Both the position numbers and the translations under genes were made by a program. From NCBI GenBank assembly GCA_947304585.1, contig CAMZBI010000022.1, positions 1-35,086 on the forward strand: 35,086 nt of DNA, in the 5' to 3' direction. The notes below the pieces were generated by a model, which was not told where the DNA came from, ran no database searches, and saw only the letters and a list, made by a program, of their open reading frames with translations. Below are positions 1 through 8,202 of the stretch, piece after piece. How positions within the stretch are numbered: position 1 is the first letter of the stretch; each line of letters starts with the position of its first letter. The stretch comes from an uncultured Clostridia bacterium. GTDB lineage: Bacteria > Bacillota > Clostridia > UBA1212.

Positions 1-2
1 CC

Positions 3-1784
3 GCAAAAGAAGAGGCCGAGAGGCTTGCAAGAGAGCAGGCTGAAAAAGAAGCCGCCGAAAAAGCCGCAAAAGAAGAGGCCGAGAGGCTTGCCAGAGAGCA
101 GGCTGAAAGAGAGGCCGCAGAAAAAGCCGCCAGAGAAGAGGCCGAGAGACTTGCCAGAGAGCAGGCTGAAAGAGAGGCCGCAGAAAAAGCCGCCAGAGAA
201 GAGGCCGAGAGACTTGCCAGAGAGCAGGCTGAAAGAGAAGCCGCCGAGAAAGCTGCAAGGGAAGAGGCCGAAAGGCTCGCAAAAGAGAAGGCTGAAAGAG
301 AAGCCGCCGAGAAAGCTGCAAGAGAAGAGGCCGAAAGACTTGCAAGAGAAAAAGCTTCAAAAGAGGCTGCGGAAAAAGAGGCTGAAAAGACTGAAAAAAA
401 TAACGAAGATGACAGTCCTGACTTCTCCATCATTTTTGATATGGATGAAGACGGGGATGAGAAAGACCGCCCCGCAGATACCGGAAACAGCGAAAACGAA
501 GACGAGTCCGGTGTTGCTGACGAAGGTTCTCCGGAAAACGAAGACGTGGAGGAAGATGACGACGACGGTATCGTGGCTCCCGGATTCAGATTCGGGAGGA
601 GAAGAAATGCCGCGGTCGTAGAGGATAAAGATATCTTCGGCGAAGAGGGTGAAGAAGATGAGGAGGATGAAACTCCTTCTTCCGATAAAGCCGACGAGTC
701 TGCCCCGGATAAAGAACCCGAAAAAGAGGACGGTGAAAGTTCAGGGTTTGATGTCGAATCTGTTGGAACCGGAGATATTTACGCCAACAGCGGAGAAATC
801 GATATAGAATTCGGCGACGAAGACGGTGTATCTTTCGAATCCGACATATCTTTTGACGATCTTGACCTTATTTTTGACGAAGACGATGCACCTCCTCCGA
901 CTGTGGCGGAAGCCGCCAAGAGTTTTACCGGCATTGGCGAGTCCGGCAATAACGAACAGCCCGAAAGCATATGGCCGACAGTGGTTATATTCCTTGTGTG
1001 CCTGGTCATCGTTGTAATACTTTCGTTCTTTGCCATCGAAATGTTCAAAAAGTCCGCACCCGCGGATCCGACCGCGCCGCCCGCTGCCGCCACGGAAGTT
1101 CCTGCCCAGACCGAATATGCCGGTCCTGAAGAAACCCCGACGCCGACAGTTTATGAGAGCGCTACGCCTTATGAAACAGAGAACGTGACGTCTTCCGAGA
1201 CTGCGGTAACACCGACGGAAACTCCCTTCGAGACAGAAAGTACGACTTCGGCAACTTCAACGCCGAAACCCACCAACACGCCTGAAAGCGGCGGGACCAC
1301 GCCAACTCCGTCGCCAACGCCGACGCCCACACCTACTCCGACTCCGGCGCCAACGCCAACACCTTCTCCGACGCCAACACCGGGCCCCACGCCGACGCCG
1401 ACGCCTGCTCCGACTCCTGAAGTTACAGCGGAGCCTTCTCAGACCGAAGTTCCGTCAGAGACAGAGGTGCCTTCGGACACAGAGGTGCCTTCGAATACCG
1501 AAGTCCCGTCAGAGACAGAGGTTCCTTCGAACACCGAAGTTCCTTCGGAAACAGAGGTGCCTTCAAACACAGAAGTTCCTTCTGAAACAGAGGTGCCTTC
1601 AAACACAGAAGTTCCTTCTGAAACAGAGGTGCCTTCAAACACCGAAGTTCCGTCGGAGACAGAGGTGCCTTCAAACACCGAGGCTCCTTCTGAAACGGAG
1701 GTTCCTTCAAATACCGAGGTTCCTTCGGAAACAGAGGTGCCTTCGAACACAGAAGTCCCGTCAGAAACAGAGATCCCGGCATGA
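3..1784 (+). CDS. Coiled-coil, single-TM, Pro/Thr-stalk surface protein (5' end cut by window)
   Basis: The frame is open from the first complete codon of the window to the stop at 1782-1784, so at least 593 residues are present and the start lies upstream. Three parts are visible. The N-terminal part is six copies of a 21-residue unit (63 bp, starting near 9, 72, 135, 198, 261 and 324), rich in Glu/Arg/Lys/Ala with the core EAERLARE. Twenty-one residues is three heptads, as expected of a coiled coil. A strongly acidic Asp/Glu region follows to about residue 320, then one hydrophobic segment (about 326-346). After it come a Thr/Pro stalk (about 430-475) and 19 hexapeptides of the form S-x-T-E-V-P (1437-1778). 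With acidic coil before and P/T stalk after the membrane span, the coil is probably cytoplasmic and the stalk outside. I do not recognise a named family; no enzymatic domain is visible. Tandem DNA repeats at both ends make length variation likely. Confidence 0.85.
   Translation, partial: AKEEAERLAREQAEKEAAEKAAKEEAERLAREQAEREAAEKAAREEAERLAREQAEREAAEKAAREEAERLAREQAEREAAEKAAREEAERLAKEKAEREAAEKAAREEAERLAREKASKEAAEKEAEKTEKNNEDDSPDFSIIFDMDEDGDEKDRPADTGNSENEDESGVADEGSPENEDVEEDDDDGIVAPGFRFGRRRNAAVVEDKDIFGEEGEEDEEDETPSSDKADESAPDKEPEKEDGESSGFDVESVGTGDIYANSGEIDIEFGDEDGVSFESDISFDDLDLIFDEDDAPPPTVAEAAKSFTGIGESGNNEQPESIWPTVVIFLVCLVIVVILSFFAIEMFKKSAPADPTAPPAAATEVPAQTEYAGPEETPTPTVYESATPYETENVTSSETAVTPTETPFETESTTSATSTPKPTNTPESGGTTPTPSPTPTPTPTPTPAPTPTPSPTPTPGPTPTPTPAPTPEVTAEPSQTEVPSETEVPSDTEVPSNTEVPSETEVPSNTEVPSETEVPSNTEVPSETEVPSNTEVPSETEVPSNTEVPSETEVPSNTEAPSETEVPSNTEVPSETEVPSNTEVPSETEIPA
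9..386 (+). repeat. Six tandem 63-bp coding repeats
   Basis: Copies begin at 9, 72, 135, 198, 261 and 324 with an exact 63-bp spacing. The central copies are nearly identical at the DNA level, and the last two carry more synonymous changes. Each copy encodes 21 residues, three heptads of a coiled coil. The array probably extends beyond the left edge of the window. Confidence 0.9.
1437..1778 (+). repeat. 19 tandem 18-bp coding repeats (SxTEVP)
   Basis: Nineteen hexapeptides run without interruption. The x position alternates mainly Glu and Asn, so the effective unit is 12 residues/36 bp. Copy 14 has Ala for Val and the last copy has Ile for Val. Ser/Thr/Pro richness fits a rigid, possibly O-glycosylated wall-spanning stalk (inference). 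Confidence 0.9.
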
Positions 1785-1841
1785 GACTCTGAGATGTGCG
1801 GATATATGAGGTCTGTGAGGTCGCTTAAAACGATCGATCCC

Positions 1842-1890
1842 GCCTGGCCCCGGAGATTATTTCCGGTGTCAGGCATCGTAATATATTTTT
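1842..1890 (+). terminator. Candidate intrinsic terminator before alaS
   Basis: An outer stem GCCTG (1842-1846) pairs with CAGGC (1870-1874). It encloses an inner CCGGAGA/TTTCCGG stem. A T-rich stretch follows about ten bases later (1881-1890). The gap between stem and T tract is longer than usual, so termination efficiency is uncertain. It would end the upstream surface-protein transcript or act as a leader structure for alaS. Confidence 0.4.
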
Positions 1891-1948
1891 GACCGGCTGC
1901 CCGAAATGAAAAACTGTGAAAGCAACCGGAGAAAGGCAATCGCAATTT

Positions 1949-4588
1949 ATGGAAAAACTTGGATTAAACGAGATCCGCGAGAGATATCTCTCATTCTTTG
2001 AAAGCAAAGGACACCTGAGACTTCCCAGCTTTTCGCTGGTACCGGAAAACGACCCCAGCATTCTCTTGATCAATGCGGGCATGACCCCTCTTAAACCATA
2101 CTTCACCGGCGCACAGGTGCCGCCGAGGAGGAGAGTTACCACCTGTCAGAAGTGTATAAGGACCCCTGACATTGAAAACGTTGGCAAGACAGCACGCCAC
2201 GGCACCTTCTTTGAAATGCTTGGCAATTTTTCCTTTGGCGATTATTTCAAAAAAGAGGCGATTCCGTGGGCCTGGGAGTTTTTGACGGAGGACATGAAGA
2301 TCCCGGCGGACAGGCTTTATATCACGGTTTATCAGGACGACGACGAGGCCTTTGAGATTTGGAACAAAACCGTTGGCGTGCCGGCCGACAGGATATACAG
2401 ATTCGGAAAAGAGGACAATTTCTGGGAGCACGGGGAAGGTCCCTGCGGTCCCTGCTCTGAGATTCACTATGACAGAGGTCCCGAGTACAGCTGCGGCAGA
2501 CCGGATTGCAAAGTTGGTTGCAGCTGCGACCGCTACATGGAGATTTGGAACATAGTTTTTACCCAGTTTGACAGAAAAGCCGACGGTACTTACGACCGCC
2601 TTGCACGCCCCAACATCGATACGGGCATGGGTCTTGAGCGACTTGCCTGCGTGCTCCAGGGCGTCGGCAACTTGTTTGAAGTCGACACCGTAAGGCGCAT
2701 TCTTGACACGGTCTGCGATATCGCAGGCAAAAAATACGGGGAAGTCTACAAGGACGACGTTTCCATAAGAGTCATAACCGACCACATAAGAAGCACGGTT
2801 ATGATGGTGTCGGACGGCGTTGTTCCCTCCAACGAGGCAAGAGGCTACGTTTTGAGAAGGCTTCTGAGGGGCGCCTGCAGGCACGGACGTCAGCTTGGCA
2901 TTGAAGGACCGTTCCTGGTAAGACTTGCCGAGGTCGTTATCGAGGACTCGGGAAACGCATATCCCCAGCTGAAAGAGAAGGCAGATTACATCAAAAAAGT
3001 CATTGCCGCCGAGGAGGAGAGGTTCTCGGCAACCCTTGACCAAGGCATGGTGATGATCAACGATGTTATCGAAAAGACGAAAAATTCCGGAAAAACCAAT
3101 ATTTCCGGAGAAACCGCATTCAAGCTCCATGACACATACGGGTTCCCCTTCGATCTCACCAGGGACGTGCTTGCCGAGAGCGGCCTCACTGTTGATGAGG
3201 ACGAGTTCAGAGCCTGCATGAAACGCCAGAGGGAAAAGGCCCGGGAGGCGATAAAGAACCGGGAGAGCTCCTGGAGCGGCAAAGAGGCTGTGCTTCCGAA
3301 GGAAATCGGAGAGACCGTATTCGTTGGTTATGAGAAGCTTTCCTGCGACGCCAAAGTGACATGCATACTGAAAAAGAACGCTGAAGGAGCCCTTGCTGTC
3401 TGCGACAGGGCTGTTGCCGGCGAAGAGGCTGTGCTCCTGTTTGACAGGACCCCGTTTTATGCGGAATCAGGCGGCCAGGAGGCTGACGGAGGCGAAATAG
3501 TTTCCGACAACGGCGCCGTGCTGGAAGTGATCAACGTGACGAAAACAAACGACAAGCGCTTCATGCACACTGTCTGCGTAGTGGACGGCGAGATCGGTCT
3601 TTCGGACAATTGCACCCTTTCTGTGGACGTTAAAAAGAGAAAAGCCACTGCGAGAAACCACAGTGCGACCCATCTTCTTCAGAAGGCGCTTACGACGGTC
3701 CTTGGATCCCACGTTCATCAAGCGGGCTCCAGCGTCAATGCCGACAGGCTTCGCTTTGACTTTAACCACATGCAGGCCATGACCCGTGAGGAACTGGAGG
3801 AGACGGAGAGACTGGTCAACGAGGCAATTTCCGCGGAATACCCCGTGACCGTAAAAGAACTGCCTATAGAAGAGGCGAGAAAACTTGGCGCCGTTGCTCT
3901 GTTCGGAGAAAAATACGGCGACATCGTAAGGGTTGTGGATATGGGAGGCTACAGCGTTGAATTCTGCGGCGGAACCCACGTGGGAAACACTGCGTCCATA
4001 GGCCTTGTCAAGATACTCCACGAGTCTGCGGTCAGCGCCGGCATCAGAAGGATCGAGGCGGTCACAAGCCTTGAAGCGATCAAATACTACAAAGACAGGG
4101 AATCCGTACTTGAAGAGGCCTGCGACGCCGCAAGAGCTACTTCCTCCGACGTTGTCGAAAAGATCAAAGCCCAGTCTGAAAAGGTAAAAGAACTTGTCAA
4201 AGAGATCGAGCGCATGAAGAAGGAAAAAGCTTCCTCCGGCGTCGACGACGTGATAAAGGGTGCGGAGCTTGTTAACGGTATTTCCGTATTTACAGGGAGA
4301 TTTGACGATCTTGCAGGAGACGCCCTCAGGGAAGTTGCCGAGAAGATCAGGGACAGTGCGCCTTGTTCTCTCTGCGTACTGGCTTCCGCTTTCGGAGGGA
4401 AGGTTTCCATCGTTGCAATGGCTTCGAAAGAGTGCATCGCAAAGGGAGTCAAGTGCGGCGACGTGATCAAGAAAGCCGCTGCAATGTGCGGAGGCGGTGG
4501 AGGAGGCCGTCCTGACATGGCTCAGGCCGGCGGAAAGAATATCGATGCCATCGACGGCATGTTGGCTGGCGTGAAATCGTTTATTTGA
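1949..4588 (+). CDS. alaS: Alanyl-tRNA synthetase
   Basis: Charges tRNA-Ala with alanine in the cytoplasm. The protein is 879 residues, normal for bacterial AlaRS. The class II catalytic core is at the N-terminus (ending with NIDTGMGLERL around 2610-2640). The editing domain carries the zinc-binding signatures HSATH (residues 571-575) and CGGTH (673-677), and the C-terminal DHHA1-type domain ends in a glycine-rich GGGGGGRPDMAQAGG stretch. I chose ATG 1949 because GGAGAAAGG lies 12-20 bases upstream and the next codons give the family's usual EKLGLNEIRERYLSFF start. An in-frame GTG at 1916 has no ribosome binding site. No T-box leader is recognisable in the 164-base gap. The downstream genes follow with gaps of 33, 6, 1 and 28 bases, so alaS probably heads a co-transcribed group. 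Confidence 0.97.
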   Translation: MEKLGLNEIRERYLSFFESKGHLRLPSFSLVPENDPSILLINAGMTPLKPYFTGAQVPPRRRVTTCQKCIRTPDIENVGKTARHGTFFEMLGNFSFGDYFKKEAIPWAWEFLTEDMKIPADRLYITVYQDDDEAFEIWNKTVGVPADRIYRFGKEDNFWEHGEGPCGPCSEIHYDRGPEYSCGRPDCKVGCSCDRYMEIWNIVFTQFDRKADGTYDRLARPNIDTGMGLERLACVLQGVGNLFEVDTVRRILDTVCDIAGKKYGEVYKDDVSIRVITDHIRSTVMMVSDGVVPSNEARGYVLRRLLRGACRHGRQLGIEGPFLVRLAEVVIEDSGNAYPQLKEKADYIKKVIAAEEERFSATLDQGMVMINDVIEKTKNSGKTNISGETAFKLHDTYGFPFDLTRDVLAESGLTVDEDEFRACMKRQREKAREAIKNRESSWSGKEAVLPKEIGETVFVGYEKLSCDAKVTCILKKNAEGALAVCDRAVAGEEAVLLFDRTPFYAESGGQEADGGEIVSDNGAVLEVINVTKTNDKRFMHTVCVVDGEIGLSDNCTLSVDVKKRKATARNHSATHLLQKALTTVLGSHVHQAGSSVNADRLRFDFNHMQAMTREELEETERLVNEAISAEYPVTVKELPIEEARKLGAVALFGEKYGDIVRVVDMGGYSVEFCGGTHVGNTASIGLVKILHESAVSAGIRRIEAVTSLEAIKYYKDRESVLEEACDAARATSSDVVEKIKAQSEKVKELVKEIERMKKEKASSGVDDVIKGAELVNGISVFTGRFDDLAGDALREVAEKIRDSAPCSLCVLASAFGGKVSIVAMASKECIAKGVKCGDVIKKAAAMCGGGGGGRPDMAQAGGKNIDAIDGMLAGVKSFI

Positions 4589-4621
4589 ATTGTTTGTGAG
4601 AACACCCGTGGGGAGGTCAAA

Positions 4622-4966
4622 ATGGACAACTGCATTTTCTGCAAAATTATCAAGGGAGAGATCCCTTCAGCGAAGGTTTACGAGGACGAACTCTGCTTTG
4701 CCTTCAAAGACATTAACCCTCAGGCGCCGGTCCACGTACTTGTGGTGCCGAAAAAGCATGCGGCAAACGTGCTTGAACTTGGCGACGAGGACAAAGAACT
4801 GCTGGGACATATCCAGCTGGTGATCGGTAAACTGGCGAAGGACCTTGGCGTTTCCGAAAGCGGCTTCAGAGTGATGACCAACTGCGGCAAAGACGCCTGT
4901 CAGAGCGTTGCCCATCTCCACTACCACCTGCTGGGCGGCATTCAGATGTCGGAGAAAATGATATAG
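4622..4966 (+). CDS. HIT (histidine triad) family hydrolase, Hint/PKCI type
   Basis: A 114-residue protein of the Hint branch of histidine-triad nucleotide hydrolases, which cleave phosphoramidate or acyl-adenylate bonds of AMP derivatives. The signature HLHYHLLGG is at residues 98-106, with His100 the expected catalytic residue, and C4-x2-C7 at the N-terminus resembles the metal site of this branch. The ATG at 4622 is preceded by GGGAGG (4611-4616). It lies 33 bases after alaS. A link to clearing aminoacyl-adenylates made by synthetases is known for Hint proteins and would fit the position, but that link is inference here. Confidence 0.95.
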   Translation: MDNCIFCKIIKGEIPSAKVYEDELCFAFKDINPQAPVHVLVVPKKHAANVLELGDEDKELLGHIQLVIGKLAKDLGVSESGFRVMTNCGKDACQSVAHLHYHLLGGIQMSEKMI

Positions 4967-4972
4967 ACAGTG

Positions 4973-5494
4973 ATGAAAAATCATTTTAAGCCCGATTTTT
5001 TCGCGGAAAGAGTACTTGACATAGATTTTGAAAGACTTGCGGGTATGGGTGTGAAGGCAATTGTATTCGACGCCGACAACACGCTTTTGTCTTACGACGA
5101 AAGCACCCCCGCCAAAGAGATCAAAGTGCTCTGCGACGGATTAAAAAAATCGGGCTTTTACGTATGCATCCTGTCCAACGGACACTCAAAACGCATAAAA
5201 AGTATTGCCCGGGATCTGGAACTGGAGTTTGTTGGCGATGCTCTGAAACCTCTGAAAAAAGGGTTCAGGGACTGCGCAAAAAAGAGCGGAATTGGCCCTG
5301 ACAGGACTGTTGTCGTCGGCGATCAGATATTTACGGATATCTGGGGCGCCGGGAGAGCGGGCTGCCTGTCGGTACTGGTGAGACCCATCGACCTAAAAAA
5401 CGAACCGGGCTTCGTAAAATTCAAAAGACTGATCGAAAAAAATTTTATAGAAAGAATCTACAGTGATTCCACGAAAATAGGGAGGCGGATATAA
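4973..5494 (+). CDS. yqeG: YqeG-family HAD phosphatase
   Basis: A 173-residue HAD-superfamily phosphatase (IIIA subfamily) like Bacillus YqeG. The catalytic DxD motif is D33-A-D35 in IVFDADNTLL. The SNG stretch in ILSNG is motif II, and GDQIFTD near residue 118 is the acidic motif that binds magnesium. The N-terminus FKPDFFAERVLDIDFERL matches the family's characteristic lead-in. A GTG at 4970 is also possible; ATG 4973 is preferred although its ribosome binding site (GGAG at 4951) is far upstream, suggesting translational coupling to the HIT gene. The substrate is not known. Confidence 0.9.
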   Translation: MKNHFKPDFFAERVLDIDFERLAGMGVKAIVFDADNTLLSYDESTPAKEIKVLCDGLKKSGFYVCILSNGHSKRIKSIARDLELEFVGDALKPLKKGFRDCAKKSGIGPDRTVVVGDQIFTDIWGAGRAGCLSVLVRPIDLKNEPGFVKFKRLIEKNFIERIYSDSTKIGRRI

Positions 5495-5495
5495 C

Positions 5496-6101
5496 ATGGC
5501 TGAAAAGAAAACCGGCAAAAAAGTTGAGAAAGACGTTTGGCGCATACTTGCCGTTATGCTGGGCGTGCTCGGGGCCTGCTGGCTGTTTGCGGTGAGCTGG
5601 AACGAGGTATACCACTACATAGTGAGCTACACCGTTGATCAGAACTTTTTCTTCTATTTCTTCGGCAGGGGAATATTCCCTGTCGCATCTCTTTTCACTG
5701 CGATACTGTTCCTGATAGTAAGTCTGAGAGATCTTCAGCCCATTGCAAAGGGCTTTGCATTGGCGTCGGCCATCATCTCCGCGATTGCTTTTGTGGCATA
5801 TGTCGTATATTTCGGATCGACGGTGAAAGCTATAGCTGACCTGCTTTCCCAGGATTTCGTCATGAATGCGGGCAGGTTTATGATGCTGATCGCATATTTC
5901 CTGTTTGCGATGTACTGCAGAAACGGCGGCGGTATAAGAAACGTTGCATGGGTCTTCACTCTGATCGCCGTGGTGATCACAGCTGTGGCACTGGTCTACG
6001 GCCTGATTGTATCAAAATTCAGCCTTCAGACCATAGTTGACCAGCTCATCATCATACTGGCTCATTTGGCAATGATGTATTGCGGGCTACGAAAGTACTG
6101 A
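5496..6101 (+). CDS. Predicted six-helix membrane protein
   Basis: A 201-residue integral membrane protein. After a Lys-rich cytoplasmic start I see six hydrophobic segments at about residues 17-37, 57-79, 85-108, 120-140, 147-170 and 177-198. The start overlaps the yqeG end region with a one-base gap, and the ribosome binding site GGAGG (5481-5485) lies inside yqeG, which indicates tight coupling. I do not recognise a family and see no transport or catalytic motif. Confidence 0.85.
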   Translation: MAEKKTGKKVEKDVWRILAVMLGVLGACWLFAVSWNEVYHYIVSYTVDQNFFFYFFGRGIFPVASLFTAILFLIVSLRDLQPIAKGFALASAIISAIAFVAYVVYFGSTVKAIADLLSQDFVMNAGRFMMLIAYFLFAMYCRNGGGIRNVAWVFTLIAVVITAVALVYGLIVSKFSLQTIVDQLIIILAHLAMMYCGLRKY

Positions 6102-6129
6102 AAAGAATGAAAAACAACAGGAGGTCATT

Positions 6130-7947
6130 ATGGATAAGAAATTGATCGCTTCTTCGCCCGCAAGTCTCTGCTCGGGCAATCTTTATGCAGACCCGGGTCA
6201 GTGGGGCGCCGTTGACGGACTCGGGAGAAAGCTCCCGGAAGCAAAGGAGACCGGCCCGTCAAGGGGCAAATTTGTTGGAATATTTTACTGGACCTGGCAC
6301 ACCTCTTCCGCAAGAAGACACCCCGCCAGAAACGTAACCGAGATAATCTCCAGAAACCCTGACGCGATAAATGACTTCAACCATCCCTGCTGGGACTCCA
6401 CATCCTCGGGAACTCCCTATTTCTGGGGAAAACCTATCTACGGATATTACGACGACCACGACGAGTTTGTTGTAAGGAAGAACGCGGAACTCCTTGCCAA
6501 TGCCGGCGTTGACGTGCTCTTCTTCGACTGCACCAACGGTGATTTTCTCTGGACAGACGAATACATGGCTCTGGCGGAGGTCTACAAAAAGGCAATGAAG
6601 CAGGGCATCAACGTGCCGAAATTTGCATTCATGCTGAATTTCTGTCCTGTGCCCACCTCAAGGACAATGCTCCGGAACGTCTACAAAGATTTTTACTCCA
6701 AGCCCGAAAACAGCTGCCTGTTCTTCTACTGGGAGGGAAAACCGATCATCATGGCCCATCCGGAGTGTCTGGACCCGAATGATCCCCTTGACAAGGAGAT
6801 CCTGAATTTCTTCACCTTCCGCCACAACGAGCCAACCTATTTTGCCGCAGACACCCCCTACGATGCAGAAAAGAAATGGTGGGGCTGGTGCTCAGTCTAT
6901 CCCCAGACGAAATACGGTGTAAAGAAGGACGGCACCGTGGAGCAGATGACCGTGAACGTTGCCCAGAACGCCAATGACCAGGGCCTCCACGCAATGAACA
7001 CAAACGGCGGCGTCGGCGTATACGGCAGAAGCTACGCGAAGGAAGATTACACCTATTCCTACGACAATTACGGCACCGTAACAACGGTTTCCGAGAACAC
7101 CCCGAACCTGTCCCTTTACGGCAGAAACTTCCAGCAGCAGTGGGATTACGCCCTGAAGGTCGACCCCGAGTTCATATTCGTCACAGGCTGGAACGAGCTC
7201 ATCGCAGGCAGATTCGACAACTGGGAGGGCACCGACAACGCTTTCCCGGACCAGTACGACTACGAGCACAGCAGGGATTGCGAACCCACTTCCACCATCC
7301 TGGGGGACGGCTATTACTACCAGCTCTGCGCCAATATCAGGAAGTACAAGGGCCTTGACTCAAAACCCGTGGAAATAGAGAAAAAGTCCATCGCCATCGG
7401 CGGCGATCCCGCCCAGTGGAAAGACGTAAAGTCCGAATTTGCGGGCTATTCAGGCTCCGGCCTTGCAAGAGACGCAGTCGGCTGGGTCGGAGAATGGTTC
7501 AAAGCGCCGGCAGCTCCCAACGAGATACTGCTCACAAAATGCGCCTATGACGACGACAATCTGTATTTCATGTGCGAATGCTCGGACAACATTAAAACCG
7601 GATACAACGCCTTTATGAAGCTGCTCATCACCACCGCCAATGCCAATGGGGACAGTTTTGAGTCCTTTGACTTCATGGTGAGTCCTGCGCCAAGGACCGG
7701 CAAGGCCGTTCTGGAAAAGATCTACAAAGGCCTTCGCAGGGAGAGCATAGGACATTCAGGCACAGTCTCGGTGAAGGGCAACCTGCTTGAGATCTCCGTC
7801 AGCAGAAAGGCACTCGGTCTGGACGGTGAGGGCAAACCGACCTTTGGGTTCAAGTGGTGCGACGCAAACCTCCAGGACGGCAATATACTTGACGTTTACA
7901 CAAAGGGCAATGCGGTTCCCGCAGGAAGATTTTTCTTCAAAGTGTAA
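6130..7947 (+). CDS. GH71/GH99-like TIM-barrel protein with C-terminal CBM9/DOMON-like domain
   Basis: A 605-residue protein with AGGAGG (6119-6124) just upstream of the ATG. Residues about 45-420 look like a glycoside-hydrolase barrel: the opening strand VGIFYWTWH, then YGYYDDHDEFVVRKNAELL, GVDVLFFDCTNG and FVTGWNELIAGRFDNWEG, a layout seen in GH71/GH99-like proteins. The WNE in that last motif could carry a catalytic acid. Residues about 425-605 form a beta-rich domain containing AYDDDNLYFMCECSDN, resembling the CBM9/DUF1083-type domains appended to secreted glycosidases. Oddly, no signal peptide or lipobox is visible at the N-terminus. If the protein is cytoplasmic it acts on imported glycans. 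The exact family and substrate cannot be fixed from sequence reading. Confidence 0.75.
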   Translation: MDKKLIASSPASLCSGNLYADPGQWGAVDGLGRKLPEAKETGPSRGKFVGIFYWTWHTSSARRHPARNVTEIISRNPDAINDFNHPCWDSTSSGTPYFWGKPIYGYYDDHDEFVVRKNAELLANAGVDVLFFDCTNGDFLWTDEYMALAEVYKKAMKQGINVPKFAFMLNFCPVPTSRTMLRNVYKDFYSKPENSCLFFYWEGKPIIMAHPECLDPNDPLDKEILNFFTFRHNEPTYFAADTPYDAEKKWWGWCSVYPQTKYGVKKDGTVEQMTVNVAQNANDQGLHAMNTNGGVGVYGRSYAKEDYTYSYDNYGTVTTVSENTPNLSLYGRNFQQQWDYALKVDPEFIFVTGWNELIAGRFDNWEGTDNAFPDQYDYEHSRDCEPTSTILGDGYYYQLCANIRKYKGLDSKPVEIEKKSIAIGGDPAQWKDVKSEFAGYSGSGLARDAVGWVGEWFKAPAAPNEILLTKCAYDDDNLYFMCECSDNIKTGYNAFMKLLITTANANGDSFESFDFMVSPAPRTGKAVLEKIYKGLRRESIGHSGTVSVKGNLLEISVSRKALGLDGEGKPTFGFKWCDANLQDGNILDVYTKGNAVPAGRFFFKV

Positions 7948-8154
7948 GGCGACTTAGTCGCAGTGAGTGCGGCAAAGCCGCAAGTTGGCGCACCTTCGGT
8001 GCGAGTGATTTGCGCAAGCGCAAGTGATGCAGCTCCGGCGCAGTGCGTGCGGCAAAGCCGCAAGTTTGCGCACCTTCGGTGCGAGTGATATGCGCAAGCG
8101 CAAGTGGTGCGACTTCATCGCAGTAAGTGCGGCTGCGCCGCAGTGCGCGTGATG
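7948..8154 (+). repeat. Tandem mini-hairpin array A
   Basis: About ten units of 18-21 bases directly follow the preceding stop codon. Each begins with AGT (usually AGTG plus two bases) and continues with a short palindrome, for example TGCGGC-AAA-GCCGCA, CGCACC-TTC-GGTGCG, TGCGA-CTTCA-TCGCA and TGCGGC-TGC-GCCGCA. A block of about 60 bases (from 7967) is repeated almost perfectly exactly 80 bases later (from 8047). The units vary in arm sequence but keep pairing. It contains no reading frame of note. Array B near 11890 is related. Confidence 0.85.
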
Positions 8155-8202
8155 TCATTAAGGAATCACGCGAAAATTCGGGAAAAGGAGGGATAAAGCG
8201 AA

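Noticed and set aside
25..621. Lys/Pro-rich frame overlapping the left-edge repeats
   Set aside because: It is a shifted reading of the 63-bp coiled-coil repeats. The frame of the surface protein is open through the whole region and gives sensible heptads.
1439..1945. Minus-strand Ser/Thr/Gly repeat frame
   Set aside because: It is the complement of the S-x-T-E-V-P repeats, without a ribosome binding site or non-repeat content.
1785..1948. Possible T-box riboswitch before alaS
   Set aside because: No T-box core sequence or specifier-loop arrangement is recognisable and the gap is short. Only a simple hairpin is seen.
1991..3130. Long minus-strand frame antisense to alaS
   Set aside because: It lies fully within a confidently assigned synthetase and its product resembles no family.
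7948..8154. CRISPR array
   Set aside because: Units are 18-21 bases of palindrome plus AGTG with no unique spacers of constant length, and no cas genes are present.
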